NCBI GenBank assembly: GCA_000711775.1
Contig: ARYC01017490.1
Coordinates: 108,004-172,003, forward strand
Direction: 5' to 3'
From: Oxytricha trifallax
Lineage: Eukaryota; Ciliophora; Spirotrichea; Sporadotrichida; Oxytrichidae
DNA length: 64,000 nucleotides
Positions 25,824-38,189 of this stretch are shown here, piece by piece; position 1 is the first letter of the stretch, and every line of letters starts with the position of its first letter. The notes below the pieces were generated by a model, which ran no database searches, was not told the origin of the DNA, and saw nothing but the letters and a program-made list of their open reading frames with translations. A program made the position numbers and the translations under genes.

Positions 25824-25904
25824 CAAAACCCCAAAACCCCTTAGTGAGGTTTATAAGTGCTTTGATTTGTAGGGTATAGTTGGGGTCCTATTGGGGTTAG
25901 TAGA
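25824..25904. repeat. TBE left terminal inverted repeat (81 bp)
   Basis: Starts CAAAACCCCAAAACCCC (one and a half telomeric units beyond the first C), then TTAGTGAGGTTTATAAGTGC, ending TTAGTAGA. Confidence 0.96.
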
Positions 25905-25962
25905 CAAAACGCAAGTTTTATGTGTATTTAATGAGTATTTAATGATAATTAGTGGTCTTAAA

Positions 25963-27409
25963 TCAAACAAATTTTATCTGCTTGTCTTTATTGTATCTCT
26001 TGAAAGTTGCTCTCTATAGTGGGTCAAGGATGTCATCTAATGTTTACAGAGGATAGTGTGGAGCTCTCACGATTATCATCTCAACTATGCTTTTAATTTC
26101 TTCGCATACATCTTCTTATTTTATATGTTTCTAGGCCAAACTTATTGATTGTTTTTCTTGCTTTGTACCAAAGTAAGCCATACATTCCATGTCACTTTCT
26201 AAAATTATTGCTGCTACTGCCCAGACATCCCATTAAACAGAACCATTAGTCCACTTCTCTCTTATTGGAAAGTACCCTGGAGTACCAAGTACCTGCGCTA
26301 AAGTAACAATATCTTATCTTAAAGCTCTATTGAAATCGATTACCACTACTTCTAAATGGAAGAGATTCAGCATAATGTTTTCAGGCTTTAAATCTCTATG
26401 CACATATCCAAGTTCGTGCAATTCCTTAACACCATGTATCATATGTGAGAGTATATCGTTCAAATCACCAGGGTATCTATTGTGATATAGGTAGTCTCTC
26501 AGAGTCATCTCAAATTTCTTTAGCCTGAATGCTATGAAACCATAGCTTAAAATAACACCATCTTGCTTTAGCAAATTTTTGCAATTTTTTCTTTAGGCCT
26601 CGCTAAGTACCATGTATTCATTAGCAAACTCATTTTAATACAGTTGGTTCTTAAGAAGATAGCTGAATGGATACACCTTTTATGCATACTCATCAACTAC
26701 TATGAGCTTTGCTTTTGCAGGCACGTTTATATTCAAGTAATTTTCAATACAAGTGCTGAGATCAACTGCATTTAATGCAGGTATATTCATAGTCTTCGCT
26801 TAAAAGCATGCTAAAATTGTTTTACCTGCTTGATGGTTCATCGATTCATATCACTTCTGTCTCTTGAGTCTCTCTTGCTGCTCTTTTTATGACTCAATAG
26901 TATTAGATTTTCTTTTTGCTGGAACTAATTTTTAAGTTTCTTTATCCTGCATTAAAAATTCACTCAAATGATGCTTCTGCATATGCTTCTTTACTTTTGC
27001 AGAGTGTATATGACTTCATGCATGTTGTACATTAGTACCTTCCATCAACTTTATCATGCTTGAAATAGATTTTGGCTTTGCCAGAGTGTATCTCTTTAAG
27101 GTGTCTCTTCAAGCTATACTCAGTAGAGAAAAGATTCTAGCAGTCTTCACATTAATATGATTTTATCTTTTCAATAGGTTGCTGTTCTTTTAGCTCCTCA
27201 ACATATTTAATTTATGTTTAAAGCCCTATATCTGCTCTACCCTTCTAGTTTTATACTTCTATTTTGAAGACATCTACTTCAAACTCAAGAGCTCTTAGCT
27301 CAACCTCTCTCTCAACATAGATTACTTCTGGCTTCTTGGAGGACCCAAAATTGAGCTATGATTATCCTGCTCCAAGAGAAACTGCTTTGCGATTCAAGTT
27401 AGCCGCCAT
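25963..27409 (-). pseudogene. TBE zinc-finger/kinase ORF (57-kDa-type), mutated
   Basis: From ATG 27,409 (MAANLNRKAVSLGAG) to TGA 25,963. Fingers: CEDCQNLF...LKRHLKEIH and CTTCMKSYTL..., the second broken by one extra A so that its His residues (KKHMQKHH) lie in another frame. An in-frame TGA follows at 26,851-26,853. The C-terminal half is kinase-like: YVHRDLKPENIML with the catalytic Asp, VVVIDFNRAL (DFN instead of DFG), then GTPGYFPIREKW and WDVWAVAAIILE. No convincing glycine loop or VAIK Lys is visible, so it may be a pseudokinase even when intact. Role in TBE biology is unknown. Confidence 0.8.
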
Positions 27410-27609
27410 GTTTAAATTCAAATTTAATTTCAATAATTAAGCTCTAATAACCTCTCTGGTTATAGTAACTTTGTATAGGAGTTGTCACTGCAACAACAAT
27501 GGTTGATTCTTAGGCGATAGACATCATATTTAAACTAAGTTTATAACTATAAATTTTCTAATTTCATGCTTAATATTTTTTATTTTGGTCCCAACTTTGT
27601 AAAAATATA

Positions 27610-27770
27610 GGTTGGTACTGGTACCAATTAGGTTTTGAACCATTATGAAATTTTTCCATTAAAACCCCATTAGTTTAAAATTAGGTACCAATTAAGTTTT
27701 GGTACTATTAATTTGGTATAAATTATAATTAAACGAATTTAGTTCCAGAACTAATTAATTTAAACAAATT
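27610..27770. repeat. Short repeats between divergent TBE genes
   Basis: TGGTACCAATTAGGTTTTG and variants (AGGTACCAATTAAGTTTTGG, TTGGTACT) repeat about three times between the start of the zinc-finger/kinase gene and the 22-kDa-type gene, probably in the shared promoter region. Confidence 0.6.
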
Positions 27771-27972
27771 TAGTACTAATTTAATTGAACTAAATTGATA
27801 AAAATGGAGCTCATCTCTGCAGTTTGTTACTGCTTTTTTCAGATTTTTCCACGTATCTTTGCAGGGTTGACCTCCTATAAGATGCCCATATTCAATAGTA
27901 AGTTTTTAAACAATAGGATCAAGAAGTCTATAAATTATAATTTGAAATTCATTTATAGGAAGAGGAACAAAG

Positions 27973-28761
27973 ATGGAATCACTCAATGATCAAATGAAAA
28001 GAGTCGAGGCTCAAGAAATGATTCAAGATTCAGAAGTAAGGAAGATCTCTATCGATACCTAACTTTACATGGTAAGATAACTTGACGACTTTAACATATT
28101 AAACAGATGGATTATTCCTTCCAACGATGGAAGGTACCAAAATTTCATTCTTGAAAGCAATAATTTGTGAGGAGAAGAAAGCTTTTAAAAATAAAGAGAT
28201 TAAACTAATAGAAATTCCCAACTACCCTGAGATTTCAGTCACTAATCTTTATGAGGATGCCATGTAAGATGAGGAAGTGGTAGTTTACCTTCCTACCAAG
28301 AAACAACTCTCTAATAAACTCCCAGAGAGGAACTTCTTCTTTGGTGTTCTTGGTACAATAAAAGAGGATTATCTCAGAGAAATTATTGAAGAAGCACATA
28401 AGAAACGATATTATATCTCTCCTGAAGACTAGAAGAAGCAAGGCATTCTAATAAGCTCAGCTTGGTTAGAGGAACTCAAGAAGCATCCTTATCTTTCAAG
28501 TAAGCTTTGACATATAACTTTGTAGGATAATCTGGCACTGGTATATATCTTATGAAAGAGCATGCTAAAGTTCATAGAGAGAGAAAGTCACAGACAATTC
28601 ATGAAGTGAGCAAGAGACTATATAAAGATGTTTAAAAGCCAAATGAAATGAACATAGATGCAGGAGCTGGCACAAAGAGAAGAAATATGGGCCCAAGCAA
28701 GCCATAAGAAGAGGAGAAGAAAGAGAACCCAAACCCATTTATGGGCCAGTTTAATATGTGA
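27973..28761 (+). pseudogene. TBE 22-kDa-type ORF, one frameshift
   Basis: ATG 27,973 (MESLNDQMKRVEAQEMIQ). One base is lost relative to the copy at 1417 just after this, in the RFRSKEDL block. Introns: 28,072-28,106 (35 bp, GTAAGA...AAACAG) and 28,500-28,525 (26 bp); the second is at the same phase-1 position as in the other copy. Conserved blocks GLFLPTMEGTK, ISFLKAIICEEKKA, YPEISVTNLYEDAM and FFFGVLGTIKEDYLREII. It ends at TGA 28,759-28,761, only 6 bp from the end of the converging transposase gene. Confidence 0.82.
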
Positions 28762-28767
28762 ATATAT

Positions 28768-29833
28768 TCATTCGTTTAAATCTAAAACTTATTTATAAAC
28801 ATTCATTCTTCCCTTTCTCGCACAAATTGTTGTCTTATCTACGCTCACTCTCTTACAGCTGCTTTGAATCAAGTCTACTGTATCGATGGGCAAGTCATGC
28901 ATAAGATGATACAGCAGAAGCTTCTTGTAGTGGAGTCTTTATTTAACTCCTGTAGAATTCTATTCCATTAAATTAAGGGCTGTAAGGAACGTTGTATACA
29001 GGAGTTATGTTTAACTCTTCATAAGCTTTCTTAGACTCCTTAGTCTTATGAACTGATAGGTTATCAACAAACAGGATGATCTCTTGGTTGCTATACTTCT
29101 CTCTGAGCTTATGTAGGAACTCTATATACTACTCTCGCTTAATAGAGCGAGGGTGAATAACATAACTCTCTAAGCCTGAATCTTCACTTATACCAGCTAA
29201 AATTGCATGGGTGACTACCTTCACTTTTTAATAATAAACTTCTATATTATCATACTTCTTATACCAAGACTTATTAATAAAGGTGTTGAATGTAAACACT
29301 GCTTCATCGGCGTGTATGAACTTGATGTTATTAGTAATAGCTCTCTGCATTTAATCATATATATAGTTTAAATTATTACTATAAAATGGCACTGTAAAAT
29401 CAATCACTCTCTTCACTCTGTTGACAGTCTTGAAAGTAATACCATTTCTTCTATAAATGTTGGCTATAGTCTAAGGAGAGATACGCATGTCAGGAAACCT
29501 GCGATGAAACATCACAGCTCGCTAGTCTAGTGGAAAGTGTGCCCAATACTTTAAAGTCTTCGAGTCGCAGAGGTAGTCAATATGGTGCTGTGAGAACTTT
29601 TATTTTCTTGCAGGATGCTTTCAAGTGCCTGAATTATAATGCTAAACAGCCAACAAGCAATGATACCTAACTGTTGAGGCACTCTTGCGCAGGAGCTTTG
29701 CTATAGCAGCATAATTCATTACTGGTTTGACTTAGTCTATATTAATACTTGTACCATACCTAAGCTTAAGCAGTAAATCTAAATATTACTCATCATAAAT
29801 AGACCCTAAATTTCGCTAATTTCTATTTCTCAT
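28768..29833 (-). pseudogene. TBE transposase (DD34E), nearly complete, C-terminal frameshift
   Basis: Starts MRNRNQRNLGSIYDE at 29,833, 22 bp inside the terminal repeat. It has a helix-turn-helix region (MNYAAIAKLLRKSASTVRYH), then HFPLDQRAVMFHRRFP and IANIYRRNGI, and catalytic motifs FIHADEAVFTF (D), ILFVDNLSVHKTK (D) and YSPQFNGIEFY (E). The second D and E are 34 residues apart, as in Tc1/IS630 enzymes. After GIEFYRS one base is off and the C-terminal block (HYKKLLLYHLMHDLPI) lies in another frame. It cuts and joins transposon ends; TBE transposases are also implicated in developmental genome rearrangement. Confidence 0.88.
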
Positions 29834-29854
29834 TTTGCAAATTGGCCTAATTTC

Positions 29855-29935
29855 TCTACTAACCCCAATAAGACCCCAACTATACCCTACAAATCAAAGC
29901 ACTTATAAACCTCACTAAGGGGTTTTGGGGTTTTG
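29855..29935. repeat. TBE right terminal inverted repeat (81 bp)
   Basis: Perfect mirror of 25,824-25,904 except one base. Ends GGGGTTTTGGGGTTTTG. The second AAT duplication follows at 29,936-29,938. Confidence 0.96.
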
Positions 29936-29939
29936 AATG

Positions 29940-30338
29940 TTAATTAATTAAATTAAATCAAATTATCAAATATAAAAGTTGAGAGCTTAATTTTTTATTA
30001 GGCGTAGTCTACCGAATAATAAATCTCGATTAATCGAGTGCTCAAGCTTTAAAAATTATGAATAAAATTCGTAATTTATTCAATAAAATTATAAGATAAC
30101 TTTATAAAATATGAGACTTTATATTTCTTCGAGATTTAAAATATAAATATTTATTTGTTTTAAACTCTTAAAACTGGAATCGCATTTTTTAATATTTTAA
30201 GACTAGCTTTGTTTATATAATTAAATTTTAGATATTAGAGTAAATTTATTATAATTTATAGCACTATTAATAGAAACAAGCATAATTTCGGGATAAAGTG
30301 TTTTTTTTATTTAATTCATTGAAAATAGCATTTATATA

Positions 30339-30381
<43 letters not shown>

Positions 30382-30760
30382 TTTATCTTTAATTCTAATC
30401 TTTTAATAAATTTTACTAAATACTATAACATAATAAAAAAATATTTGGTTTTATTGACCAAGTGGGGTAATTTGTGAACGGTAATATTAATATAAACAAC
30501 GGAAGCACTGTAATTAATATATTAATAGTTAATTTAATTATATTTTATAATTTCAATAAGGGAGATAAGATTCTTAGCCCCTTTACTATCAAAAATAGAT
30601 TATAGTAAGAATTCATTTAAAAATTGGAAATTAATTTAAATAGATAGATTATTACTAAAATTAAAAAAATTATTTTTTTAATAAATTAAAATTTGTGTTT
30701 AGATATGCAAGAAATGTAATTAAATAAAAAACTCATTTTAATATTTTCTCGTTGTTTATC
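29940..30760. other. AT-rich spacer with an (AT)n microsatellite
   Basis: No coding signal. It contains an uninterrupted AT dinucleotide run of about 35 bp near 30,341-30,376. Confidence 0.6.
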
Positions 30761-30764
30761 TGTG

Positions 30765-31430
30765 GTTCCACATCTTTCATATTGGGTAGTATCGACCTCA
30801 ATATCTGCAACTCCTATTCTAATTAAATTAATAAGAGTCTAACTTTTTTGGCTCTAAATGAGATTTTGTTCCTTTTCTCTTACTTTCTTAGTCTCTTTTA
30901 ATATGTGAAATGATATATCTTTACATCATGTAGATTATAGTCCAAGTTGCTGAATTTACCATTCTAATCCTTGTAAATTGTTTCAATCAGCATCATAGGC
31001 AAGTTATGTTGATCGAGATCGTTACAAATTTCTTTCTGTCAATTCTGATTGATAGTTTCCGTTACTTTTTGAAAGAATATAATTGTCACTATTTTCACAT
31101 TTTTTCTCAGTGATCTACTCTATGTCTTCTTTTTTATGAATATTTAAGATTTTTCAATCTCTAATTTCATAAGTCTAATCACAAAGATTAAAATAAAGGA
31201 GTATCTTAACACTTTGATCCAATCTTTTTTTAAAAAATTCTGATGCACTAATTCTACTGGTACCTCTTACTCTTGTGCAAGATTCTTAACCATAAGAATG
31301 ATTAAAATCCTACAGTTTCATTGATCATTACCTGATTGAATATTTTATGATCATGAGACTCTGATCCAGTAATATATCCATAATCTGCAGAGACAGAGGA
31401 GTCGTTAAATTAATTAAAATGCTTTTCTTA
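30765..31430 (-). CDS. Candidate coding segment, unknown protein, interrupted
   Basis: A GC-richer block with protein-like sequence on -: FKKRLDQSVKILLYFNLC, HKKEDIEQITEKKCENSDNY, then NDLDQHNLPMMLIETIYKDQ, FSNLDYNLHDVKIYHFTY and RLRKQEKRNKISFRAKKV. It has one in-frame TGA. The last two parts are joined in frame only if one copy of a 4-bp tandem repeat (31,029-31,036, TTTCTTTC on +) is removed. It ends in AT-rich DNA near 30,760. Family unknown; an MDS group or relic. Confidence 0.4.
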
Positions 31431-31439
31431 TATGTTTAG

Positions 31440-32460
31440 ACTCCCTACTTGCCTCATTGAGTTATCACAAAAATCTATTAATTTCGACTCTTTTTTTTGT
31501 TTTTTCAAAGTAACTTATAGACTAAAGTACACTTCTTTATACCTCTAATTTGAAAGCATGTCGGAAAAATGTTACTTTTTAAATCTTCACGACTAGTTAA
31601 AATCTACTGTTTCTAGTTTTCAATAATGTATCAAACTCTTTTCAAGTTGTATAAATCCTTTATTATCCAATAATATGATAAAATTCTTTTTATATTTATC
31701 AATTTATTAAATTGAGTTAAGACTTAATCTACTTATCTAATGAACATCTCTAAATTGAAAATTAATTAAAAATAAATAAAAGTGGAACTTAAACTTTAAA
31801 TTTTAACAAAATCTTTTGATTCTAATAGAATTGAAAATTAGCTTTAATTTTGTGATTTGGCTGTACAATTTTATCTTATGTTTTTAAAAAAAAATTTTAC
31901 ATTAATTGAAGCCATAATTTGAAGAATTATTCTCTAGTATAATCTCTTAATTCTAGGAAGATATAAACTATTCAACTTGCAGCTTATTTTTAATTTCATT
32001 TTAGAAAAAATATCATTTGTTTAGTTAAAGTTAACTATCACTAATTTAATATGATTTAATTTATTCCCAGAATTTAATTTAATTCATACATTAATAAAGC
32101 AAAAGATTTGTCATCAAAATTTTTCTATTTATTAAATTTAATAAGTAGTTTTATAAGTTAAAGAAAATATAAAAGTTATAATCAAAATGGATGACATCAA
32201 ATTTACTATAAAAAATTGAAAATTAATAATAAATTTTTGCATCAAGGCTTAGTATGGAAATTAAATTAAATTATAAAGGACATAAATTTTAAGAATTATT
32301 AAAGTTCAAATTTTTGCTTTTTTGCAATTTTATTTTATCATAATGGATTAAATTGTTGAAAAATTAGCTAATATAATTAAGATATTAAAATTCAGAATAT
32401 TTATTGATATAAAGTTATTTCAAATATTTTCACAAAAATTAAAATTTTTTAAATCGTCCT
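31440..32460. other. AT-rich spacer
   Basis: Nothing recognisable beyond a moderately GC-richer stretch at 31,450-31,640 that may extend the preceding coding segment. Confidence 0.4.
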
Positions 32461-32464
32461 CCTC

Positions 32465-32863
32465 TTAAAAATAATCATGTTTTTAAAAATTCTACGTATC
32501 AATTCTTAGTCGAACTTCTTTTATGATATCTCGACCTAAGGACACAATTGTACTTTAGACTATCATTTATAAAATATCAATTATCTGAGCCAAACATTTT
32601 CTGTAAAATTAGATGATTAAATAAGTTTTAGAAATATATATTATTTCAAAGATTATTAATTATTTTGAATATTTTCATATAAATTTATTTATTTATCAAT
32701 ATTACTTATTTAATCATCTAATTTTACAGAAAATGTTTGTCTCAGATAATTGATATTTTATAAATGATAGTCTAAAGTAGAATTGTGTCCTTAGGTCGAG
32801 ACATCAAAAGAAGTTCGACTAAGAATTGATACGTAGAATTTTTTTAAACATGATTATTTTTTT
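32465..32863. repeat. Imperfect inverted repeat (~150-bp arms, ~60-bp loop)
   Basis: The arm with AATAATCATG, CTACGTATCAATTCTTAGTC and TCGACCTAAGGACACAATTG is mirrored on the right with a few substitutions (AAGTAGAATT for AAGTACAATT). No ORF. Probably an old foldback transposon unrelated in sequence to the 681/678-bp family. Confidence 0.85.
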
Positions 32864-33239
32864 GATAAAAGAAGTTGTTAAATCTAAATTATGAAGGGAG
32901 AAAAAATTTATTATTGAGGAGTTTAGTATTAAGAATTTTTGAAGAAAAAACATAATTGCAGTGAATTAAGTTTTAAGAAAAAAAAGTTGTGCCACAAAGA
33001 TCACCATCTTAAATTTCAAAGAAAAGTAAGAAAAAGGAAGTCGACTAATCGGGCTTGAAGACTATTGTTAGGTAAAATTGTTATAGATAAATATTAACGT
33101 TTTTATTTAAATCTTAATTATTAATAAAATTTAAGTTTTGAAACCTTTTAGTTTCGTAAAGAATATTTTCAGCTAATTTCTGATTATATCAATAAATTCC
33201 CAAAGCCCTTCTTCTGATATTTTTATTAATTATATTAGT

Positions 33240-33730
33240 TTGCTTATTAATTTTAAATATGCTTTTTGTGGGGGGAGGTCACTTTAAATGAAAGTATTTA
33301 AAGTGAGTATATGCTAGGTTAGATGTCAATCATGATAGATCATAAGGATAAAATATTAAATTACGATATATTTTAGATAATTAATGTGACTAATCTAAAA
33401 TCATTCTAAATAACCCACATATAACAATGCTGCTCCATATATTTTTTGGAAATCTTAGGCTTAATTTTATATTAATTATTTTAAAGAGGTAAAAACTTTG
33501 TTTTATGTTTATTTAACTATCATTCATTTAGATAAATTTAATAAATATAATACCAATAATAAGTCGCTTAAATTACCCAGTTCTTTCTGGTTTAGTTATG
33601 ATAATTCATCCCTTTCCTTGGGCCTCGAGTTTCTATTTAACTTTTATATCAATGTACTTAATAAATATTTTTTACAAATTTTTCTATCAATAATTTTATT
33701 TAAACAGAAACTAAGATATCTTTAATTCAG
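33240..33730 (+). other. Weak coding islands in AT-rich DNA
   Basis: 33,240-33,330 is GC-richer (gtggggggaggtcac). 33,540-33,660 reads SLKLPSSFWFSYDNSS in one + frame. Too short to assign. Confidence 0.25.
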
Positions 33731-33734
33731 AGAC

Positions 33735-35915
33735 AGAGACAAGATTTAAAGCAATACAATTATTGAGGGGTATTTAAAAAATATTATAAACTTAAATTAT
33801 ATAAAATCTGCATAAAAATGCCTTATTTTAATCCATAACTTATTCTATAATTAATATAAATATATTTATTAATCCAAATTCAATCTAGCAATTAAATGTT
33901 AGCGGTTTTTATTATTTTATTTTATCATATATCCACATGCAATGTTTTACTTTTACTATTTGATTTGCTAAAAATTTAAGGTAAATCTGCTGATTAGAAG
34001 AAATCACAAGTTTTATTTTTATTTTAATTAAAAATCAGATAATAAAAACTTCTGACTTTGATAAATGAATTTTTTTATTTCTTAACACCTAATTTAAATA
34101 TTATTAGACTTAAGCACTAAAAAATTCAAGATGTTAATATGCTTATGCTAATTGTATGAATACATTTAAATGTAAGTTTAATTGTTAGCAGTCGGTATTT
34201 TACTTTTCTGAATCTTATATTGAAACAGTTAATACAGAATTCTTAATATTCAAAAAATAAAATATATCAATGAATATAAGATGATGTAAGATAATATTTA
34301 AAAAATTGACTATTTTAGCAATTTTAAAGAAAAATAATATTTTTTATTTTTTATTTTTTACTGTATTCATGTAAAAGATTTTACACATTTTTATAAGATA
34401 AATTTGAATTTTAATTGATTTATATTTCTTGGAAATATTATTTTACTTTTTTCGCTATATAATATTAAAGAATAATTAAAATAAAGTAAATCATGCCAAT
34501 TTGTATATGGTAAATTCTAATTATATACAAATTAAAAATTTGTACAATTTTCTACCCAAAAAAATGATACTTAAGTAGAGATGTAATGAAAGAAATCGAT
34601 TTACATATTGAGAGCAAAATATTTTCTTATAAAATTGGTTATTTATGTGATGAGTAGGATTAAGGTTCGTGGTATCGATCGGAAAAAATATATCTTATAT
34701 AATAATGTATAGGTTATGAATTTAATTAAGTATATTCATTTCATAAAAAAGAAAATAAAGTCAATATTTATAATAGATTATTTATCTAGTATATTTGATT
34801 TAATTTATATAATAATTAATATTGTTAAGAAATATTTTTATTAAGCATAAGATTTTTGAGATGATAGTATTATTGATCATTAAATTTATGAATATAAAAA
34901 ATTATAAAATATAATCTGAACAAAATACTAAACTCGTTCTCTCGATTTGATCAAGAGTTTTAAATTAATTTATTAATAATTTATGAATATTTTTAATATG
35001 GATAGACCCATAGATAATTTAACTAAAATATTAGATTAAAGTCCAATTAAAATAAAAAATACATAATAAGGTGGCAAATAGTATAATAATAAGAATGCTA
35101 TTAGTAGTATTATTTATTAATCTCTAGCTTAGTAAAAGGTGACGTCTTATGAAAATTTCAATTTCCAAAACATTTAATTTAAACCATTCAAAAAAAATCA
35201 GTTAACTATTTATTTACGAGTTAATACAAGAGTAGAATACATATATCTTAAATATCTTTTAAAAAATTACTTACAAGTTTTACCAAAATTGCAAATTATT
35301 AATCAGTTGTTTTAAAGTTGAACAAGGCATGTAAATCAAATTTATAAAATAAAAACAAAATCTTAATAAATAGTATTCTATTAAGAAATTATAATTTATA
35401 ATTAAACATGCTTTCAATGTATAGAAATATTAAGCCATTAACTAAATCATTATAAAAGTTTTTAAGACTTTTATTAAGTTTAATTTTTAATTTAACTTAA
35501 AGTTAAATAATTTAAGTATGATTTTAAAACTAAATTGAGAATAAATTCTCTAATATATTAAATTAATTTATTAAGTAAAATTAATAAAAATCATGTATAT
35601 TTTTTTTATTTTTATCTTAATGATAATTTTCATTGTAATTATAAATAGATCTAATGAAATTATAAATTTATAGACACTATATTTGACTCTGTTAAAAGTT
35701 AGCTCAATTTTTAATTTTTTTCTCTTATAATAATTTAATTAATCAAAATCTTGTTTATTAAGAAATTTCAATTTATATAAAAATAAAATAGTATCATATT
35801 TTAAATAATAATTCTTTATTTTAAGTATTTTGTTTTAATTGAATGAAAAAATATCTTTCAAAACAATAAAGAACAAATTTTATTTATTATTGTAGACTTA
35901 AAGGATAAAAAGTTT
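33735..35915. other. AT-rich spacer
   Basis: No supported feature. Confidence 0.5.
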
Positions 35916-35925
35916 ACAATAATTT

Positions 35926-36603
35926 GGCTAAGGTGACAAACACTCACCCCCCCCTAAGGTGTACTTTTGAAATTGTATTCTGATAGAACTCGACCTCCTG
36001 AGTAAAGTTTTCTTAAGAACTAGTCGTACGCGGATAATAGTTTTTGAGATAACCCACTTCCTAAGTCAGAAAATCATATATAAAATCATAAAATTTGGCT
36101 TAAAAAATTTTTGACAAAAATCTAAAAAAACATTTTATTTTCCACTTTCGAATAATTATTTTGTCTTTTAATTTATATATCATGAAGAATTCAACATTTA
36201 TCCTCATATTTTATTATAAGCAAACTTATTGTTTAATTTTAATTAACAAAATATGTAATAGCCTAAAATTTGTTATATTTTGTTAATTAAAATTAAACAA
36301 TAAGTTTGCTTATAATAAAATATGAGGATAAATGTTGAATTCTTCATGATATATAAATTAAAAGACAAAATAATTATTCGAAAGTGGAAAATAAAATGTT
36401 TTTTTAGATTTTTGTCAAAAATTTTTTAAGCCAAATTTTATGATTTTATATATGATTTTCTTACTTAGGAAGTGGGTTATCTCAAAAACGATTATCTGCG
36501 TACGACTAGTTCTTAAGAAAACTTTACTCAGGAGGTCGAGTTCTATCAGAATACAATTTCAAAAGTACACCTTAGGGGGGGGTGAGTGTTTGTCACCTTT
36601 GCC
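35926..36603. mobile_element. Foldback element A2 (678 bp) with 8-bp target duplication
   Basis: Same family as 21,282-21,962: starts GGCTAAGGTGACAAACACTC with a C-run, shares the outer ~150 bp, and forms a near-perfect palindrome. The flanking AATAATTT is present on both sides (35,918-35,925 and 36,604-36,611). The interior (ATTTTCCACTTTCGAATAATT) is unlike that of A1. The two arms within each copy are more alike than the two copies are to each other. Confidence 0.92.
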
Positions 36604-37368
36604 AATAATTTTATTAATAAACTTACAGATATATTCAACATTTTAAATTAATTTAATCGATTTGATAAAAATTAAGATTTTAATAAATATATTATGAATT
36701 TATTATAAGTTTCTTGAACTTAATTGATCGTTAATTATCTTGTATATATTGAAATATAATTTATATTAATGACTAGTTTATAAATCTTTCTAAAATAATG
36801 TTTATGGGATTTTGGGGTTTTTAATAAAATAATGTATAAAATTATAATGAATAAAAATAAAACAACTTAAAAATTAAGCATCTGTAAAAAAATAAACTTA
36901 GATTGAATAAATAGGTTTTCATTATTCTGATAAAAAATATATAATTTCACAGTTTTTCACTTTTATCAAGAATTCTATTATATTTTTAGATTTATTATAA
37001 TCTGATCGTACAACAAAAAATTTTTTTAGTAAACTTGGTAAAGTCGCATCTTATAAATTTGCCTATAAATTATAATTTTATGAATACTACAGAACTCTAC
37101 CCTAAAAAAAAAATTTTTAATTATCTATATAAATTAGAATAAAAAATTTAATAATTATCTCTTTTAATTTCTCTTTGTCACTATAATCTATTTATTAGTT
37201 CAAATTAATAAGCAATATCTTTATAATTATATTTTTCTTTCCTTATTAATTTTATTAAATTATTCTAAAATTAATTAAAATAAAACAATAATATTAAATT
37301 TTTAGTTTTTAATTAATTTAAATAATAGCAGACTAATCGTAGGCATTTTCACGAGATTGGAAGTCTTA

Positions 37369-37638
37369 ATGAGTAATGAAGAAAAGTAGATGACTGTAGC
37401 CTAGTTTTTCAATGATTCTAAGTATAATGATTTCAAGGCTGAGTTATTACAAGAAATCACCGAAGAAACTTAGAAATCAAATATTAATTAAAATTTATTC
37501 AAAGTTTTTTATTAAAGACTAAGAATATTAAAATTTAATCGATTGAGAAGTCAACAAAACTATTCGAAAGAGAACCTAATCAACTCAAGAAGATTGTTTT
37601 TATTTTAATTAATTGCAAATGATATGATTTATAATTGA
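37369..37638 (+). CDS. Candidate first MDS, unknown protein (~40-89 aa)
   Basis: ATG 37,369 then MSNEEKQMTVAQFFNDSKY and FKAELLQEITEETQKSN with TAG/TAA as Gln; the start region is GC-richer than its surroundings. After about 37,490 composition becomes AT-rich, so the true MDS probably ends there although the frame runs to TGA 37,636. Family unknown. Confidence 0.4.
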
Positions 37639-38189
37639 TTAAAAATGTAAATAAATTATTAATTATAATTTTTAGTAATAAAAAAAAATTGGGAAATTAT
37701 TAAATAAGTATGAGACTAAAGAAAAATAGTATTCAAATTTTTGTAAATTATATTTTAATGAAGTATTAAAAGAAATTTATAGAAAAGAATTATTTAGCGT
37801 CCAATAAATAATAATTTTTAATCATCATTAATTAAATAATATGAGTACAAAAATATTGATCGATTATGATCTGATTATATGCAAAATTATGAATATATAT
37901 AAACCTAAATAAATGTATAAGCTATAATAGATAGAAAGTAATAGTCATGATTTAATATCTACAAGTGAAACCCAAACTTCACAAATTAAATTATTAAGAG
38001 AGGCGAATTTATTTTTCTATAGAACTATGGTCTTCATAAAAAAAACTCTATTAACGGTTTGTGTGTTCTATTTTCATAAATTGTTGAGAGTTTCCCTCCT
38101 TCTATTTAAAGATCATCTGTTAATAAAATCCAGTAACCTTCTTGAATAAGTTTTTTTATTTGAATAATAGAACTTTAGTAAAAAAAAAC

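Larger units (their letters stand above)
25824..29935. mobile_element. Complete TBE transposon, 4112 bp
   Basis: Both ends begin CAAAACCCCAAAACCCC and form an 81-bp inverted repeat (25,824-25,904 and 29,855-29,935) with one mismatch, flanked by AAT duplications. It has three genes: zinc-finger/kinase (-), 22-kDa-type (+) and DD34E transposase (-), as in published TBE elements. Telomere-like ends are a hallmark of this family; the elements are removed during macronuclear development. Each gene carries at least one disabling mutation, although the ends are nearly perfect. Confidence 0.97.

Noticed and set aside
25824-25840. C4A4 repeats as a true chromosome end (telomere)
   Set aside because: The repeats are present in inverted orientation at both ends of a 4.1-kb three-gene element with target duplications, so they are TBE termini inside a chromosome.
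30341-30376. AT dinucleotide run as an origin or pointer
   Set aside because: Simple microsatellite with no supporting context.
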